The notes under the pieces are model-generated. The model was not told the origin of the DNA. It was given only the letters and a program-made list of their open reading frames with translations, and made no database searches. From Bacteroidaceae bacterium (GTDB lineage: Bacteria > Bacteroidota > Bacteroidia > Bacteroidales > Bacteroidaceae): a DNA stretch of 35,882 nucleotides. Below, one piece after another: positions 1 to 7,316 of the stretch; positions within the stretch are counted from its first letter, which is position 1, and each line of letters starts with the position of its first letter. Both the position numbers and the translations under genes were made by a program. The stretch spans positions 1 to 35,882 of the forward strand of contig JAGCCV010000037.1 in NCBI GenBank assembly GCA_017651505.1. Direction: 5' to 3'.

Positions 1-11
1 AATTCTCAAAG

Positions 12-50
12 CTCCTCCCCCTGCAAAGGGGAGGTGGCTCGGAGAGCCAG
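12..50. repeat. Double-hairpin intergenic repeat
   Basis: Two adjacent hairpins are visible: CCTCCCC (14-20) pairs with GGGGAGG (28-34), and GGCTC (36-40) pairs with GAGCC (44-48) across a 3-base loop. This GC-rich pair stands out in an otherwise A/T-rich gap and resembles the REP-like elements scattered through Bacteroidales genomes. There is no T-tract, so it is not an obvious terminator. Only one copy is in this window, so calling it a dispersed repeat is inference. Confidence 0.45.
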
Positions 51-94
51 AGGGGTAAAAGTAAAGTATTAACCTAGACCTAAACTAAAGTATT

Positions 95-211
95 ATGAAG
101 AACAAAGAATTTTGGAAATCCGTTATCCAACTGGTAATATCGGTTTTGACGGCAGCACTGACTGCCATCAGCACGACCTCGTGCATGGGATACGGACCCC
201 TGGGCATCTAA
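95..211 (+). CDS. Smalltalk family micro-protein (38 aa)
   Basis: This short reading frame encodes 38 residues beginning MKNKEFWKSVIQLVISVLTA and ending in TAA. It matches the pattern of the Bacteroidetes 'smalltalk' family: a charged start with E-F-W-K, one hydrophobic helix rich in V, I, L, T and A (about residues 9-26), then a Ser/Thr stretch and a single Cys (S29-C30-M31). The family's function is unknown. Its genes often lie next to HU-like DNA-binding proteins and N-acetylmuramoyl-alanine amidases; the left neighbour here is outside the window. A strong hairpin terminator starts 2 bp after the stop codon, which supports a real short transcription unit. The helix suggests a membrane-associated peptide, possibly exported or lipidated at Cys30, but that is inference. 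Confidence 0.8.
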   Translation: MKNKEFWKSVIQLVISVLTAALTAISTTSCMGYGPLGI

Positions 212-213
212 AT

Positions 214-250
214 AATAAGACCCCGCCGACTGGCGAGGTCTTATTGTTAT
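214..250 (+). terminator. Intrinsic terminator of the smalltalk gene
   Basis: AATAAGACC (214-222) pairs with GGTCTTATT (237-245), continued inside by CGCC/GGCG around a GACT loop, with one mismatch between the stem parts. A T-rich tail follows. It begins 2 bp after the stop codon of the micro-gene. Confidence 0.8.
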
Positions 251-251
251 A

Positions 252-290
252 TCATGTCACCGAAGTGAGTGTAGTCAACGGCTTTGCTTT
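252..290 (-). pseudogene. Remnant of the 3' end of a DUF1080/PHP-like paralogue
   Basis: Read on the minus strand, this segment encodes SKAVDYTHFGDMI followed by a stop. It closely matches the C-terminal end of the adjacent gene (RKAVDYNHFGDTVKK) at 330-374. A stop codon lies directly upstream in the same frame and no further similarity to the gene is recognisable, so only a short 3' scrap remains. It lies 40 bp beyond the neighbour's stop codon, as expected if two tandem copies once existed and one was deleted. Confidence 0.5.
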
Positions 291-329
291 AACATGGATA
301 CCAGAGCTCTCCCCTATAGGATAACTTCT

Positions 330-1745
330 TTATTTCTTTACAGTATCACCAAAGTGGTTGTAGTCAACCGCCTTACGACCAGCACGCTTGCTCATGCTTG
401 GGAACCAGATATCGTCGGCTGTGATGCCACACTCCTTAATAGCCTGGATAGCATACTCGCACTTGCCAAAGTCAGCATCCACATTGTTGGTACCGAAGGT
501 GAACTTCAAACCACGAGCCTTAGCCTTCTTGATAACATCCATGCTAGGAATCCTGTAGCGAGGACTGATTTCAAGAGCAATGTCATATTTCTGCAGTACA
601 TCCAGCACCTTATCAACGCGCTCGTCTGTCCAGTACTGAGCATAGTCGGCATTCATATCATCAGGAATATATGTAGCGTTAGCAAAAATATCAGCAGGCT
701 CGTTGGTCAGTATCTTCACGGTCTGGTCAACAATCATATCCATATATTGCTGCTTGGTGCGACCATCCAATTTTACTTCCTCAGGACGGTAGATACGGCA
801 GATACGACCCTTGTCCACCACTGTCATGGCATCGGTAAACAGATAATCGAACTTGTTGATAGCGTCCTCAGAGAACTGAACAATCCAACGACGGCCCTCA
901 CCCTGAGCACCCATCAGGAATGCCATAGGCTTCACCTCATTGTAGTAAGCAAATGCTTCCTCGTCATTTGACAGCATACGGCCTACGCCACCTTCACCCA
1001 GGTTAGGAGCCACACCGTAGTTGATGCCATAGTTCATCTCCATAGCGTGCGCCATCTCCTTGGTCAAGCCACCCTTCAAGTGCACATGATAGTCGATTAC
1101 AGGGAAGTTCTCCTGTTGCAGACGGATGATATCGTCGGTGGTCTCATCTACTACAGGCATCGTATCGTTAGGATTGGTTACACCATCGCGCAGACGAGTA
1201 ACGGTGAGGTTCTGGAACTTCACTTTGCCCTGCTTGCCAATCAGAGTGAAACCACCCTTGCCCAACACCTTGTCCTTGTTAACCTCTGTACGGTAAGGCT
1301 GGTCAGGCTCAGTGTAGCAAACCACATCAGTACCATTGATCTTGATAGAGATATTCTTCTCGCGTACGGCGATATCGAAGTCAAACCACTCGTTGTCTTC
1401 ACCCAACGAACGATAGAGGTTTCTAACAGTTGCCAAGCTACCCGTCTTGCGGGTACCATCGATAGGGCCATTGTGGAACAGCACCTCATACCCAGTCTTG
1501 CCATCAGAATGGAAGAGCAGAGAAGCATCCGCGCCAGTCTCCAACATTGCCTGACCCTTCAGTTCGAAATTACGATAATCACCCTGTGCAGTCAGTGTCT
1601 CACCAGCTGACACTTGTAATTCGTCACCCACTGTGCCTTTATCCGACTTCCAGTTGTCCAAAGGCTGAGCCACATCATAGGTAGGACCGCAAGCTGCGAA
1701 AACCACTGCTGCCAAACCTGCCATTACATAAAAAAGTTTCTTCAT
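330..1745 (-). CDS. DUF1080 + PHP-like domain lipoprotein
   Basis: Predicted surface or periplasmic lipoprotein of about 471 residues. The chosen start gives MKKLFYVMAGLAAVVFAAC, a standard signal peptide ending in a lipobox with Cys19; an ATG two codons upstream (1751) is nearly as good, and a far-upstream start would bury the signal peptide. Residues about 45-185 look like a DUF1080 (3-keto-disaccharide hydrolase / laminin-G-like) fold, ending near FQNLTVTRL. Residues about 215-471 look like a PHP-type metal-dependent hydrolase domain, opening with IDYHVHLKGG (His220 and His222 are candidate metal ligands) and ending KAVDYNHFGDTVKK. DUF1080 proteins often act on sugar derivatives, so a role in carbohydrate processing is likely, but the substrate cannot be read. 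A consensus promoter lies upstream on this strand. Confidence 0.8.
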   Translation of the reverse strand: MKKLFYVMAGLAAVVFAACGPTYDVAQPLDNWKSDKGTVGDELQVSAGETLTAQGDYRNFELKGQAMLETGADASLLFHSDGKTGYEVLFHNGPIDGTRKTGSLATVRNLYRSLGEDNEWFDFDIAVREKNISIKINGTDVVCYTEPDQPYRTEVNKDKVLGKGGFTLIGKQGKVKFQNLTVTRLRDGVTNPNDTMPVVDETTDDIIRLQQENFPVIDYHVHLKGGLTKEMAHAMEMNYGINYGVAPNLGEGGVGRMLSNDEEAFAYYNEVKPMAFLMGAQGEGRRWIVQFSEDAINKFDYLFTDAMTVVDKGRICRIYRPEEVKLDGRTKQQYMDMIVDQTVKILTNEPADIFANATYIPDDMNADYAQYWTDERVDKVLDVLQKYDIALEISPRYRIPSMDVIKKAKARGLKFTFGTNNVDADFGKCEYAIQAIKECGITADDIWFPSMSKRAGRKAVDYNHFGDTVKK

Positions 1746-1778
1746 TGCCATATATTTTACATTTAATAATATTGGGTA

Positions 1779-1810
1779 CAAAGTTACGAAAAGTCGAGTG
1801 CAGAACAAAA
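1779..1810 (-). promoter_or_regulatory. Bacteroidetes promoter for the DUF1080/PHP lipoprotein gene
   Basis: On the minus strand, -33 TTTG (1809-1806) and -7 TAACTTTG (1786-1779) are separated by 19 bp, matching the Bacteroidetes primary sigma pattern. A 12-bp palindrome, AATGAATTCATT (1809-1820), abuts the -33 element and could be an operator, though it may be chance. Confidence 0.75.
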
Positions 1811-1903
1811 TGAATTCATTCATTTTTTATGCCGAGACGGAGTAACTATCTAAAGTTACTTTTTATTTTCTGTTATCATGATGTAAATTAGAATAATTAT
1901 TTG

Positions 1904-1911
1904 TAGTTTTG
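1904..1911 (+). promoter_or_regulatory. -7 box TAGTTTTG
   Basis: TAGTTTTG fits TAnnTTTG and lies 25 bp before the chosen start of the barrel protein at 1936. No TTG is found 19-21 bp upstream, so only the -7 element is supported. Confidence 0.5.
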
Positions 1912-1935
1912 CGAAATAAGAAATACAACTACCCC

Positions 1936-4185
1936 ATGAAGATCAGAAATCTAATATTATCGGCCTTGCTGTTAGCCTGTCTGCCAACACTGGCAATAGC
2001 GCAAGAGGTTCAAAAAGACTCTATACCACCCACCCGTGAAGAAAAGAACCGCAACGTGATGCTCAACGCCAAGAACGACCGTGAGCCACGTCAGATTTCC
2101 ATTGGATTGCCGGCCCAATTCGCTGCCGACATTTTTGAAGACGGGCTACCTGTAGCTGAACTCTACTGGCCCATCATGCCTTCCACCACATGGAGAAACT
2201 CCTTAAGCCTCAGCAGTAACAAACTGATGTCGCTGGGCGAAAGCGCTCTGATGTTTGGCAAGATGGAGAACATCGTATCGAGTGAGAACCGTCATGGTGG
2301 CGACAAATTCATAGGGTTGGGCAAATACTCTTTCAATCACTTTGGCAAACATCAGGTGGATTTCAACGTCTCAGGACCAATTGCCAAAGGATGGGGCTAT
2401 ACCGTAGGTTCTTACCAAAGTTTTGACCCCGGTAGCAACAAATTGGATGTGATGAGCTTGCAAGATCGCATGGAGATATATAAAGCAGGCATCAACAAAC
2501 GATGGAAAGGAAACAAGGGCGAGGTGAGCCTGTTGTATCAGTATTCCGCTAACACCACTTTCGCAGACACAAACGGTCCTTTCTACTTCAACGGCGAGGA
2601 TGGCAGCGTAGAACCTTTCGAGGACTTCAACCTGGGGCGCGACCAGTACCTGCCCCACTACCCCGCATTCCATTATCTTTCACTGGAAGATAACAAGGAG
2701 TATGATGTAAATATCGAAAAGGCCAATAGAGACCATGCTCACCAATTGACCTTCAACTTCAAATACACATGGGACAATGGCACCACCCTTACGGTGGGTT
2801 CCAAACTGAAGGATGCGCAACAGCGTACCGCCACCTATAACATAGCTGGTATCTTTGAAGTGACTGAGGCTGATGGCTACACCTACGAAGATGGTACACC
2901 TTATGCAGGTTATGTGCAGAACCGCCATGCCCGCAGACCCTATGGCATTGAACGCAGCTGGATGACCAGTGCCCAACTCACTGGCAAGGCAGGTAAGCGA
3001 CAGCAACACAGTTGGCGTATAGGACTCAACGAGTGGTTCTCTTACCAAAGTATGTCGTACCCTACAGGGCTGCTGCCACATGAGGTGAAGGAAAACCCTC
3101 GCATCCTGTTGGTAAATGGACAACAGATGACGGCTTTCAACTCGGGCGCTGACTACTACTTTGGTCACGAAAACCGTCTGGCTGCTTATTTCTCTGACGA
3201 CTGGACCATCAACGACAGGCTGTGGCTTTCAGCTGGCTTCCGCATCGATTGGCAAAAACTACATGGCAAAGGAGCATTCTCGACCGATGTGGATGGCAAT
3301 GTATTTGACCCCAGCAACATACGACGCCCCGGGTTTACGGTGGCTACTGGCAAGCTTTATCCGTTTAAAGGCAACTGGCTTAACCCATCATTTACCTTCA
3401 ATGGCAGGTATCGTATCGTGGGAGGTTTAGGGGTGCTTGGCGAAGCCGTGTTTGTGCAGCAACGCCCCAACATGCAGGACTATGCGGGTTGTGACCTGCC
3501 TAATGAGTCGCCGGTTATCAGTAACATCTTCAAGGGAGGTATCTATTTCAATAACAGCTGGCTGGAACTGACCTCACAGGTGTTCCATATCCAGCAGACC
3601 AACTATAAGAGCCGTACCCAGTTTACCAACCCCAATGACCAAAGCGAGACGGTGACCATTGCCGTATTGTATGATGTGGCAACTGTGGGTTGGACCACCG
3701 ATGCCGTGATTACTCCTTTCAAGGGCTTTACTTTCCATGGCCTGCTTACCCTTCAGAATCCGCTGTATAAGAACTTCAACTTCCAACCGGTATTCAAGGA
3801 CGGTCCTGGGCAACAGTACAACTTCACGAATAAGAACGTGACGGCCATCTCGAAGTTTATTCTCGAACTGGATCCTTCCTATCAGATTGAGAAATGGCGT
3901 TTCTGGCTAAGTTTCAGGTACCAGAGCAAGCAGTATATCAACAAGACCAACACCTTATTCTTCAAGGGACGTTGGGAGACTTTCGGAGGTATTGACTATA
4001 GCCTGAACGACCACCTGTCGTTCTCGCTGAACTTGGTGAATATCCTGAACCAAAAGGGGGCGAGCGGCAACATCGGGGCGGCAGACTTGGCTACTGATGT
4101 AAGCAAATACCAGCATCATCACTTGATGTCGGGAGGATATATCCGTCCGTTTACCATGGAATTAGGTGCATCGATTAAGTTTTAA
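1936..4185 (+). CDS. TonB-dependent receptor-like outer membrane protein
   Basis: A 749-residue outer membrane barrel protein. The start at 1936 (MKIRNLILSALLLACLPTLA, cleavage near A-Q) gives a clean signal peptide; an in-frame ATG at 1909 overlaps the -7 box and is unlikely. The body has alternating-residue strands and periodic aromatic residues, with a receptor-like C-terminus ending in Phe (MELGASIKF). No CarboxypepD-like N-terminal domain and no clear TonB box are seen. The stretch after the signal peptide (GLPAQFAADIFEDGLPVAEL) may be a reduced plug. It could be a receptor that has lost TonB coupling or a stand-alone porin-like barrel. The gene runs divergently from the lipoprotein gene; the substrate is unknown. 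Confidence 0.7.
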   Translation: MKIRNLILSALLLACLPTLAIAQEVQKDSIPPTREEKNRNVMLNAKNDREPRQISIGLPAQFAADIFEDGLPVAELYWPIMPSTTWRNSLSLSSNKLMSLGESALMFGKMENIVSSENRHGGDKFIGLGKYSFNHFGKHQVDFNVSGPIAKGWGYTVGSYQSFDPGSNKLDVMSLQDRMEIYKAGINKRWKGNKGEVSLLYQYSANTTFADTNGPFYFNGEDGSVEPFEDFNLGRDQYLPHYPAFHYLSLEDNKEYDVNIEKANRDHAHQLTFNFKYTWDNGTTLTVGSKLKDAQQRTATYNIAGIFEVTEADGYTYEDGTPYAGYVQNRHARRPYGIERSWMTSAQLTGKAGKRQQHSWRIGLNEWFSYQSMSYPTGLLPHEVKENPRILLVNGQQMTAFNSGADYYFGHENRLAAYFSDDWTINDRLWLSAGFRIDWQKLHGKGAFSTDVDGNVFDPSNIRRPGFTVATGKLYPFKGNWLNPSFTFNGRYRIVGGLGVLGEAVFVQQRPNMQDYAGCDLPNESPVISNIFKGGIYFNNSWLELTSQVFHIQQTNYKSRTQFTNPNDQSETVTIAVLYDVATVGWTTDAVITPFKGFTFHGLLTLQNPLYKNFNFQPVFKDGPGQQYNFTNKNVTAISKFILELDPSYQIEKWRFWLSFRYQSKQYINKTNTLFFKGRWETFGGIDYSLNDHLSFSLNLVNILNQKGASGNIGAADLATDVSKYQHHHLMSGGYIRPFTMELGASIKF

Positions 4186-4220
4186 TCATTAGTTGCTCTC
4201 GTTCGGAAAAGGACAAAAAA

Positions 4221-4252
4221 TTTGTCTTTTCACTCGCTAATTCGTACCTTTG
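4221..4252 (+). promoter_or_regulatory. Consensus promoter at the start of the lysE-like operon
   Basis: -33 TTTG (4221-4224), 20-bp spacer, -7 TACCTTTG (4245-4252). The best start codon of the next gene is at 4258, only 5 bp beyond the -7 box, so the transcript probably begins at or next to the AUG. Confidence 0.8.
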
Positions 4253-4257
4253 CGCCT

Positions 4258-4911
4258 ATGATTCAGATAGAGACTATAGTCAGCATTGTTTTCAAGGGCA
4301 TGATGATAGGTATTATCGCCTCCGCACCCATGGGGCCAGTGGGGGTATTATGCCTGCAACGTACGCTAAACAAAGGACGCTGGTATGGCTTCATAACTGG
4401 CTGTGGAGCAGCGTTGAGCGATTTATTCTATGCGCTGATTACAGGCTACGGAATGAGCTTTGTCTTCGACTATGTAAGTAATAACATCTTCTATCTGCAA
4501 TTATTTGGCAGCATTCTCTTGCTTATCTTCGGCTTCTACACTTTCAGGAGCAATCCTGTTAAAGCGTTGCGCGCGCCCAGTGGGAATAAGGGAAGTTATA
4601 TGCATAATTTTTTGACCGCTTTTTTGGTAACACTCAGCAATCCACTGATAATCCTGCTGTTTATTGGTCTGTTTGCCCGTTTCTCATTTGTAGAAGTAGG
4701 AGAACTGGTTAGCAATACTGTTACAGGCTATGTATCCATCGTGGCAGGCGCCTTGCTATGGTGGTTTCTTTTGACCACAGGTGTTAATAAGGTGCGCTCG
4801 CAATTCAATCTGCGTGGTATCTGGATGTTAAACCGAGTTATTGGTGTGATTGTGATGATTGTGGCGATTGTGGGATTAGTGATTACTTGCTTAGGCGAAT
4901 CACTATACTAA
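4258..4911 (+). CDS. LysE family translocator
   Basis: A 217-residue inner membrane protein of the LysE/RhtB exporter superfamily, whose members export amino acids or related small molecules. The N-terminal helix carries the family signature (IASAPMGPVGVLCLQRTLNK, residues about 17-36) followed by GRWYGFITGCGAALSD. About six hydrophobic segments are visible, ending in an aliphatic helix (VIGVIVMIVAIVGLVITCLG). The start at 4258 gives the usual family length before the PxGP motif; an upstream in-frame ATG lies within or before the promoter, and the later ATGs at 4300/4303 would remove half the first helix. It leads a three-gene operon, with 30 bp to the next gene. The substrate is not predictable. 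Confidence 0.85.
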   Translation: MIQIETIVSIVFKGMMIGIIASAPMGPVGVLCLQRTLNKGRWYGFITGCGAALSDLFYALITGYGMSFVFDYVSNNIFYLQLFGSILLLIFGFYTFRSNPVKALRAPSGNKGSYMHNFLTAFLVTLSNPLIILLFIGLFARFSFVEVGELVSNTVTGYVSIVAGALLWWFLLTTGVNKVRSQFNLRGIWMLNRVIGVIVMIVAIVGLVITCLGESLY

Positions 4912-4930
4912 TTGAGAATTGATAATTAAC
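4910..4930. repeat. Heptamer repeat between lysE-like gene and DUF4924 gene
   Basis: Three A/T-rich heptamers in phase (AATTGAG, AATTGAT, AATTAAC) begin inside the stop codon of the upstream gene. They match the heptamers found in the FAD oxidoreductase gene at 29021-29076. Confidence 0.5.
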
Positions 4931-4941
4931 TTGTTTCAACG

Positions 4942-5484
4942 ATGAAGACGGCACAACAATTGAGGAAAGAGAACATAGCAGAATATCTGCTCTATATGTG
5001 GCAGATGGAAGACTTGCTGCGTGCCTGTCATTGTGATATGGCAATAGTGAAAAGCCAATTGCTGCCAAACTTTCCTGAAGCCGACCGTAAGCAGGAGGAA
5101 CAATGGCTGCAGGATCTTTGTGATATGATGCATCGGGAGGCTGTAACAGAACATGGTCACCTGCAAATCAACAAGAATGTGATGCAGGAACTGACAGAAC
5201 TGCATAATGTACTCTTGGCAACGCCAAAGTTTGCATATTATAGTGCTGCCTACTACAACGCCCTACCCTTTATCGTTGAGCTACGAGCCAAAGCTGGCAC
5301 AGAAGCGACTCCAGAAATCGACACCTGTTTTCAGGCACTCTACGGAGAACTGATGCTGAAGTTGAAAAAACAACCTGTGAGTGAAGGAACCCAAGAAGCC
5401 ATGCAAACCATCAAGCGTTTTATTGCCATGTTGGCTGCCTATTATGCTGATGAGAAAGAAGGTAAGTTGAAAATTGAGGATTAA
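4942..5484 (+). CDS. DUF4924 family protein
   Basis: A 180-residue soluble, largely helical protein. Its start MKTAQQLRKENIAEYLLYMW, followed by QMEDLLRAC, is the recognisable signature of the Bacteroidetes family DUF4924, which has no assigned biochemical function. No signal peptide or membrane segment is present, so it is probably cytoplasmic. It sits between the LysE-like exporter (30 bp upstream) and the NhaC-type antiporter (12 bp downstream), and is therefore probably cotranscribed with both. The last residues (GKLKIED) are encoded by a heptamer-like A/T repeat (around 5465-5490), suggesting that the C-terminus was extended by repeat sequence. Confidence 0.85.
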   Translation: MKTAQQLRKENIAEYLLYMWQMEDLLRACHCDMAIVKSQLLPNFPEADRKQEEQWLQDLCDMMHREAVTEHGHLQINKNVMQELTELHNVLLATPKFAYYSAAYYNALPFIVELRAKAGTEATPEIDTCFQALYGELMLKLKKQPVSEGTQEAMQTIKRFIAMLAAYYADEKEGKLKIED

Positions 5485-5496
5485 TGAATTAAAGAA

Positions 5497-6951
5497 ATGA
5501 TGAGACACCCCAAACTTGACATACTACTATCACTGTTGCCAGTCATCATCCTGATTATCATGTTGGCAAAGGTCATCAGGGCATTTGGCTCAGATGCGCT
5601 CAACGGAGGCAGTCAAGTTTCATTACTCATATCTGCAGGCGTTTGCTGTGCCATTTCGCTTCTCTATTTCCACATACCATGGAAAAATCTGGAAGAAGGA
5701 GTTAAGCGCAGTGTAGGCAGTGTCACTACCGCCATCATCATCCTACTGATGATAGGAGCCATCTCAGGAGTGTGGATCCTGAGTGGTGTAGTACCCACTC
5801 TCATCCATTATGGTTTGATGCTGATACACCCCAAGTTCTTTCTGGTTACCACCTGCATCATCTGCGCTATCGTGAGCGTGCTGACGGGTAGTTCGTGGAG
5901 CACCATTGCCACCATAGGCATCGCTTTGTTAGGCATCGGACAAGCCCAGGGTTTCAATAGCGGTCTCATTGTAGGTGCTATTATCTCAGGCGCTTATTTC
6001 GGTGACAAGATGTCACCTCTTAGCGATACCACCGTACTGGCATCTACCATGAGCGACGTTCCTCTGTTCAGCCACATCCGATATATGATGTACACAGTGG
6101 TTCCCACAATGGTCATCACACTTACCATCTTTACCATCATAGGACTCAGCTACAGTGTTGCCGACGCGACACTTATCAATCTTTACCAGCAATTGTTGCA
6201 GGAGCATTTCAATCTCTCCCCCTGGCTGATGATAGTACCCATTCTGACCATCGTGATGATTATAAAGAAATGGCCGGCTGTGATTGTGCTATTCCTCAGT
6301 TCGTTGCTTGGTGCCTTATTCGCACTGATATTCCAACCCCACATCCTGGCAGAGGTGGCAGGCATTACCGAAATCAATGCCTATAGTCAGTTTGTGGGAG
6401 TAATGCGTGGCATGTACGACATCACTTCCATCGACATGGGACATCCGCAAGTGAGCGAACTTGTTTCTACACGGGGCATGACGGGTATGCTCAATACCAT
6501 CTACCTGATACTTTGTGCCATGTGCTTTGGAGGTGTAATGACCAGTAGCGGTATGCTTCAACGCATCACCCAACTGATACTGCCCTTCACTCGTACGCGT
6601 ACTTCGTTAGTAGCCAGCACTGTCAGTACAGGTTTCTTCATGGACTGTATGGTAGCCGACCAATACCTAAGCATCATCCTAACTGCCAACATGTTTAAAG
6701 GTGTGTTCCACCGTCGTGGATACGAAGAACGCCTTATGAGCCGTTGTATAGAAGACAGTGCCACCGTTACTTCTCCACTTATTCCCTGGAGCAGCTGTGG
6801 AATGACACAAGCTACCATTTTGGGTGTTTCAACCCTCACCTATCTGCCCTACTGCTTCTTCAATATCATCAGTCCGCTGATGAGTATATTGGTAGCCGCT
6901 ATCGGCTATAAGATCTTTAAAAAGAAAGAGGTAGCTGCAACCGAAAGTTGA
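5497..6951 (+). CDS. nhaC: Na+/H+ antiporter, NhaC family
   Basis: A 484-residue polytopic membrane protein with about 11-12 hydrophobic segments. NhaC-family features include GSSWSTIATIG (residues 131-141), GDKMSPLSDTT (169-179) and TSPLIPWSSCGMTQAT (about 424-439). Family members exchange Na+ for H+, or in some cases malate and lactate, so the exact exchange is uncertain. Met1 and Met2 are both possible starts. It is the last gene of the lysE-like/DUF4924 operon. Its final codons (KKEVAATES, stop) form one arm of a terminator hairpin and are part of a 77-bp sequence repeated exactly at 16014-16090; an additional diverged 47-bp piece of an nhaC gene lies at 9985-10031. The gene itself is full length and appears intact. 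Confidence 0.9.
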   Translation: MMRHPKLDILLSLLPVIILIIMLAKVIRAFGSDALNGGSQVSLLISAGVCCAISLLYFHIPWKNLEEGVKRSVGSVTTAIIILLMIGAISGVWILSGVVPTLIHYGLMLIHPKFFLVTTCIICAIVSVLTGSSWSTIATIGIALLGIGQAQGFNSGLIVGAIISGAYFGDKMSPLSDTTVLASTMSDVPLFSHIRYMMYTVVPTMVITLTIFTIIGLSYSVADATLINLYQQLLQEHFNLSPWLMIVPILTIVMIIKKWPAVIVLFLSSLLGALFALIFQPHILAEVAGITEINAYSQFVGVMRGMYDITSIDMGHPQVSELVSTRGMTGMLNTIYLILCAMCFGGVMTSSGMLQRITQLILPFTRTRTSLVASTVSTGFFMDCMVADQYLSIILTANMFKGVFHRRGYEERLMSRCIEDSATVTSPLIPWSSCGMTQATILGVSTLTYLPYCFFNIISPLMSILVAAIGYKIFKKKEVAATES

Positions 6952-7106
6952 GCTACCTCCCCATAAAGTTTTATAAGCTTACGAAAAATCAGAAAGAACA
7001 ATGATAGAAACATAACTGCTCTAAATAAAAAACGATAAGATGATTTAGACAGATGATTGACCAGTTTTTCAAGCAGACCAACAAGACTATCTGGGTTTTT
7101 CTCCAT
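6906..7106 (-). CDS. Possible small membrane protein across the repeat junction
   Basis: A 66-residue minus-strand frame beginning MEKNPDSLVGLLEKLVNHLS, then a hydrophobic segment (RAVMFLSLFFLIFRKL). Its first 37 codons or so lie in DNA unique to the accessory block, while the last 29 lie in the 77-bp repeat and run antisense into the nhaC end, past a terminator. The C-terminal half is therefore probably a by-product of the junction. A short real peptide in the N-terminal part is possible; no consensus promoter was seen. Confidence 0.25.
   Translation of the reverse strand: MEKNPDSLVGLLEKLVNHLSKSSYRFLFRAVMFLSLFFLIFRKLIKLYGEVAQLSVAATSFFLKIL
6920..6996 (+). repeat. 77-bp direct repeat, left copy (nhaC 3' end)
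   Basis: Identical over 77 bases to 16014-16090 when compared by eye. It covers the last codons of nhaC, the terminator hairpin and about 37 bp beyond it. The flanking bases differ immediately on both sides, so the repeat edges are sharp. The two copies bound a 9.1-kb accessory block. Confidence 0.9.
6928..6962. terminator. Bidirectional terminator overlapping the nhaC stop
   Basis: GAGGTAGCT (6928-6936) pairs with AGCTACCTC (6951-6959), with an inner CAAC/GTTG pair and one bulged G. On the plus strand the following T-run is weak. On the minus strand the hairpin is followed by CTTTCTTTTT, a good U-tract, so it would best stop transcription arriving from the right. Confidence 0.65.
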
Positions 7107-7142
7107 GAGGTTGGTAAAGACAAATAATTTTTCCCAATTTTA

Positions 7143-7174
7143 TTTGGAGATATCAAATCCCTGTTCTATTTTTG
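7143..7174 (+). promoter_or_regulatory. Consensus promoter in front of a short terminated leader
   Basis: -33 TTTG (7143-7146), 20-bp spacer, -7 TATTTTTG (7167-7174). The expected transcription start is near 7180. A strong terminator follows within about 80 nt (7202-7262), before the next gene at 7317. Confidence 0.75.
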
Positions 7175-7177
7175 CAG

Positions 7178-7264
7178 CGAAATGAAACATCTCCCTTAAT
7201 GCAATAATCTAAAAAGCAACCCCACGACGGGGTCACTCTTTGGGATTATTGTATCTTTTTTTGT
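7178..7264 (+). ncRNA. Short leader RNA / attenuator-like transcript
   Basis: From the promoter above, transcription would run about 80 nt and meet a stacked hairpin: CAATAATC (7202-7209) pairs with GATTATTG (7244-7251), with an inner AAAG/CTTT and a GC-rich ACCCC (7219-7223)/GGGGT (7229-7233). A T-tract (7255-7263) follows. The leader includes a five-codon frame, MKHLP-stop, beginning at 7183. Either this is a small RNA, or it attenuates transcription into the gene at 7317, for which no separate consensus promoter was found. Function is inferred only from layout. Confidence 0.45.
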
Positions 7265-7316
7265 GCAGTTTTCCAATGAGTTAGTAGTTCATTAACTTAT
7301 TGTTACAGATTGTATT

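Noticed and set aside
294..971. Long plus-strand open frame (225 codons) opposite the DUF1080/PHP gene
   Set aside because: It is antisense to a gene with clear domains and a signal peptide, and its product has no recognisable motif; a shadow frame.
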